The notes beneath the pieces are model-generated. The model was not told where the DNA came from. It saw only the letters and a list, made by a program, of their open reading frames with translations, and ran no database searches. Below, in pieces: positions 63,024 to 64,000 of a DNA stretch of 64,000 nucleotides. Every line of letters starts with the position of its first letter. The first letter of the stretch is position 1. The stretch is from Streptomyces mangrovi (GTDB taxonomy: Bacteria; Actinomycetota; Actinomycetes; Streptomycetales; Streptomycetaceae). The translations under genes and the position numbers were made by a program. The stretch is taken from assembly GCF_900114215.1 (NCBI RefSeq), contig NZ_FOSG01000014.1:97826-161825 (forward strand), written 5' to 3'.

Positions 63024-64000
63024 TCAGAGGGCGGCGGCGGCCGCGGCCCGGTCGGTCTTCTCCGGCTCGGCGTGGTGCTTCTCGGGGGCGTCGACCAGGG
63101 CGGCCAGATAGCGCTCCGCGTCCAGGGCGGCCGAGCAGCCGGTGCCGGCGGCGGTGATGGCCTGGCGGTAGGTGTGGTCGACCACGTCGCCGGCGGCGAA
63201 GACCCCGGGAATGTTGGTGCGGGTGGAAGGCGCGTCCACGGTCAGATAGCCCTCGCCGTCCAGGGTGAGCTGGCCGTGGAACAGCTCGGTGCGCGGATCG
63301 TGGCCGATGGCGATGAACAGCCCGGTCACCGGCAGCTGGGAGGTGGCGCCGGTGGCGGTGTCGCGCAGGGTCAGCCCGGACAGCTTGCCGCCGTCGGCGT
63401 GCAGCTCGGCGACCTCGCTGTTCCAGACGAACTCGATCTTGTCGTCGGCGAAGGCCCGCTCCTGCATGGCCTTGGACGCCCGCAGGGTGTCGCGGCGGTG
63501 GACGATGGTGACCTTCTCGGCGAAGCGGGACAGGAAGGTGGCCTCCTCCATGGCGGTGTCACCACCGCCGACCACCGCGATGTGCTGACCCCGGAAGAAG
63601 AACCCGTCGCAGGTGGCGCACCAGGACACTCCGCGGCCGGACAGCTCCTCCTCCCGGGGCAGGCCGAGCTTGCGGTAGGCCGAGCCGGTGGCGACGATGA
63701 CCGTCCGCGCCCGGTGGGTGGTGCCGGCCGAGTCGGTCACGGTCTTGATCTCGCCCTCGAGGTCGACGGCGGTGATGTCGTCGGCGATCAGTTCGGCGCC
63801 GAACCGCTCGGCCTGGGCGCGCATGTCGTCCATCAGGTCCGGGCCCATGACGCCGTCGCGGAAGCCGGGGAAGTTCTCCACCTCGGTGGTGTTCATCAGC
63901 GCGCCGCCGGCGGTCACCGAGCCTTCGAAGACCAGCGGCTTCAGGGCGGCGCGGGCGGTGTAGAGCGCTGCGGTGTATCCCGCCGGCCCGGAGCCGATGA
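63024..64000 (-). CDS. trxB: thioredoxin reductase (N-terminus beyond window)
   Basis: 325 residues visible; the first few codons lie right of base 64000. FAD loop IGSGPAGYTAALYTARA (start of visible part), redox motif WCATCDGFFFRG with the CATC pair, NADPH loop VVGGGDTAMEEATFL, and C-terminal FAD region VFAAGDVVDHTYRQAITAAG. Reduces thioredoxin with NADPH. The C-terminal 30 residues (His/Glu/Ala-rich) extend beyond the usual end. Co-transcribed with trxA. Confidence 0.95.
   Translation of the reverse strand, partial: IGSGPAGYTAALYTARAALKPLVFEGSVTAGGALMNTTEVENFPGFRDGVMGPDLMDDMRAQAERFGAELIADDITAVDLEGEIKTVTDSAGTTHRARTVIVATGSAYRKLGLPREEELSGRGVSWCATCDGFFFRGQHIAVVGGGDTAMEEATFLSRFAEKVTIVHRRDTLRASKAMQERAFADDKIEFVWNSEVAELHADGGKLSGLTLRDTATGATSQLPVTGLFIAIGHDPRTELFHGQLTLDGEGYLTVDAPSTRTNIPGVFAAGDVVDHTYRQAITAAGTGCSAALDAERYLAALVDAPEKHHAEPEKTDRAAAAAAL

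Overview
The window is a GC-rich (roughly 72%) actinobacterial chromosome segment from Streptomyces or a very close relative, covering the replication origin and the region on one side of it. The evidence is the order gyrA-gyrB-recF-gnd-dnaN-oriC-dnaA-rpmH-rnpA-yidD-yidC-jag-rsmG-parA-parB-trxA-trxB, frequent GTG starts with 4-base GTGA/ATGA overlaps, a GTG-started DnaA with a long Pro/Gln-rich domain II, crgA next to a DUF881 gene, and a DLW-39 gene beside tRNA-Ile. I see no insertion sequence, prophage, CRISPR array or obvious island; this is core chromosome.

Left part (1-20.8 kb): catabolic and housekeeping genes. A minus-strand run encodes a MobA-like/DUF6457 fusion, MoeA, a K+ channel and a quinone reductase (cut by the window edge). 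Next comes a branched-chain 2-oxoacid dehydrogenase operon (E1alpha-E1beta-E2) divergent from an Lrp-type regulator, a TetR regulator (PaaR-like) divergent from paaN, a TrmH-like methyltransferase with an HTTM/DUF5819 membrane pair, and the phenylacetyl-CoA epoxidase operon paaABCDE. The bkd, paaR/paaN and paaA intergenic regions each hold a near-identical inverted repeat ACCGA-N4-TCGGT, and each also holds one perfect DnaA box in the same relative orientation. This is the most unusual signal I found.

Middle part (21-35.8 kb): tRNA-Leu, then the cell-wall/signalling operon fhaA-fhaB-pstP-rodA/ftsW-pbpA-pknB, two class E sortases, a glutamine amidotransferase (pabA/trpG), a 61-residue membrane protein, DUF881, crgA, a strong DnaA-box cluster, a rhomboid protease and a cyclophilin. 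From 36 to 43 kb there are a DUF5324 protein, tRNA-Ala, an HTH protein with a tail-anchored Ser/Thr kinase, two tandem paralogous secreted and membrane-anchored proteins (one with a von Willebrand A domain), DLW-39 and tRNA-Ile.

Right part (43-64 kb): the origin region. DUF3566, gyrA, gyrB, DUF721/DciA, recF, gnd and dnaN lie on the minus strand, followed by an oriC of about 0.85 kb with many degenerate DnaA boxes, then dnaA. dnaA has an autoregulation-type promoter with two DnaA boxes. Divergent from it run rpmH-rnpA-yidD-yidC-jag-rsmG and parAB. parS sites lie inside parA and parB, with weaker ones nearby. A GNAT gene that looks leaderless and the thioredoxin pair trxA/trxB (trxB cut by the edge) end the window.

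Replication (DnaA, DnaN, RecF, DciA, gyrase), segregation (ParAB-parS), wall growth and its phospho-control (PknB, PstP, FHA proteins, RodA, PbpA, CrgA) and translation/secretion (RnpA, YidC) are all encoded here. All functions are inferred from sequence motifs and gene order; no search was run.
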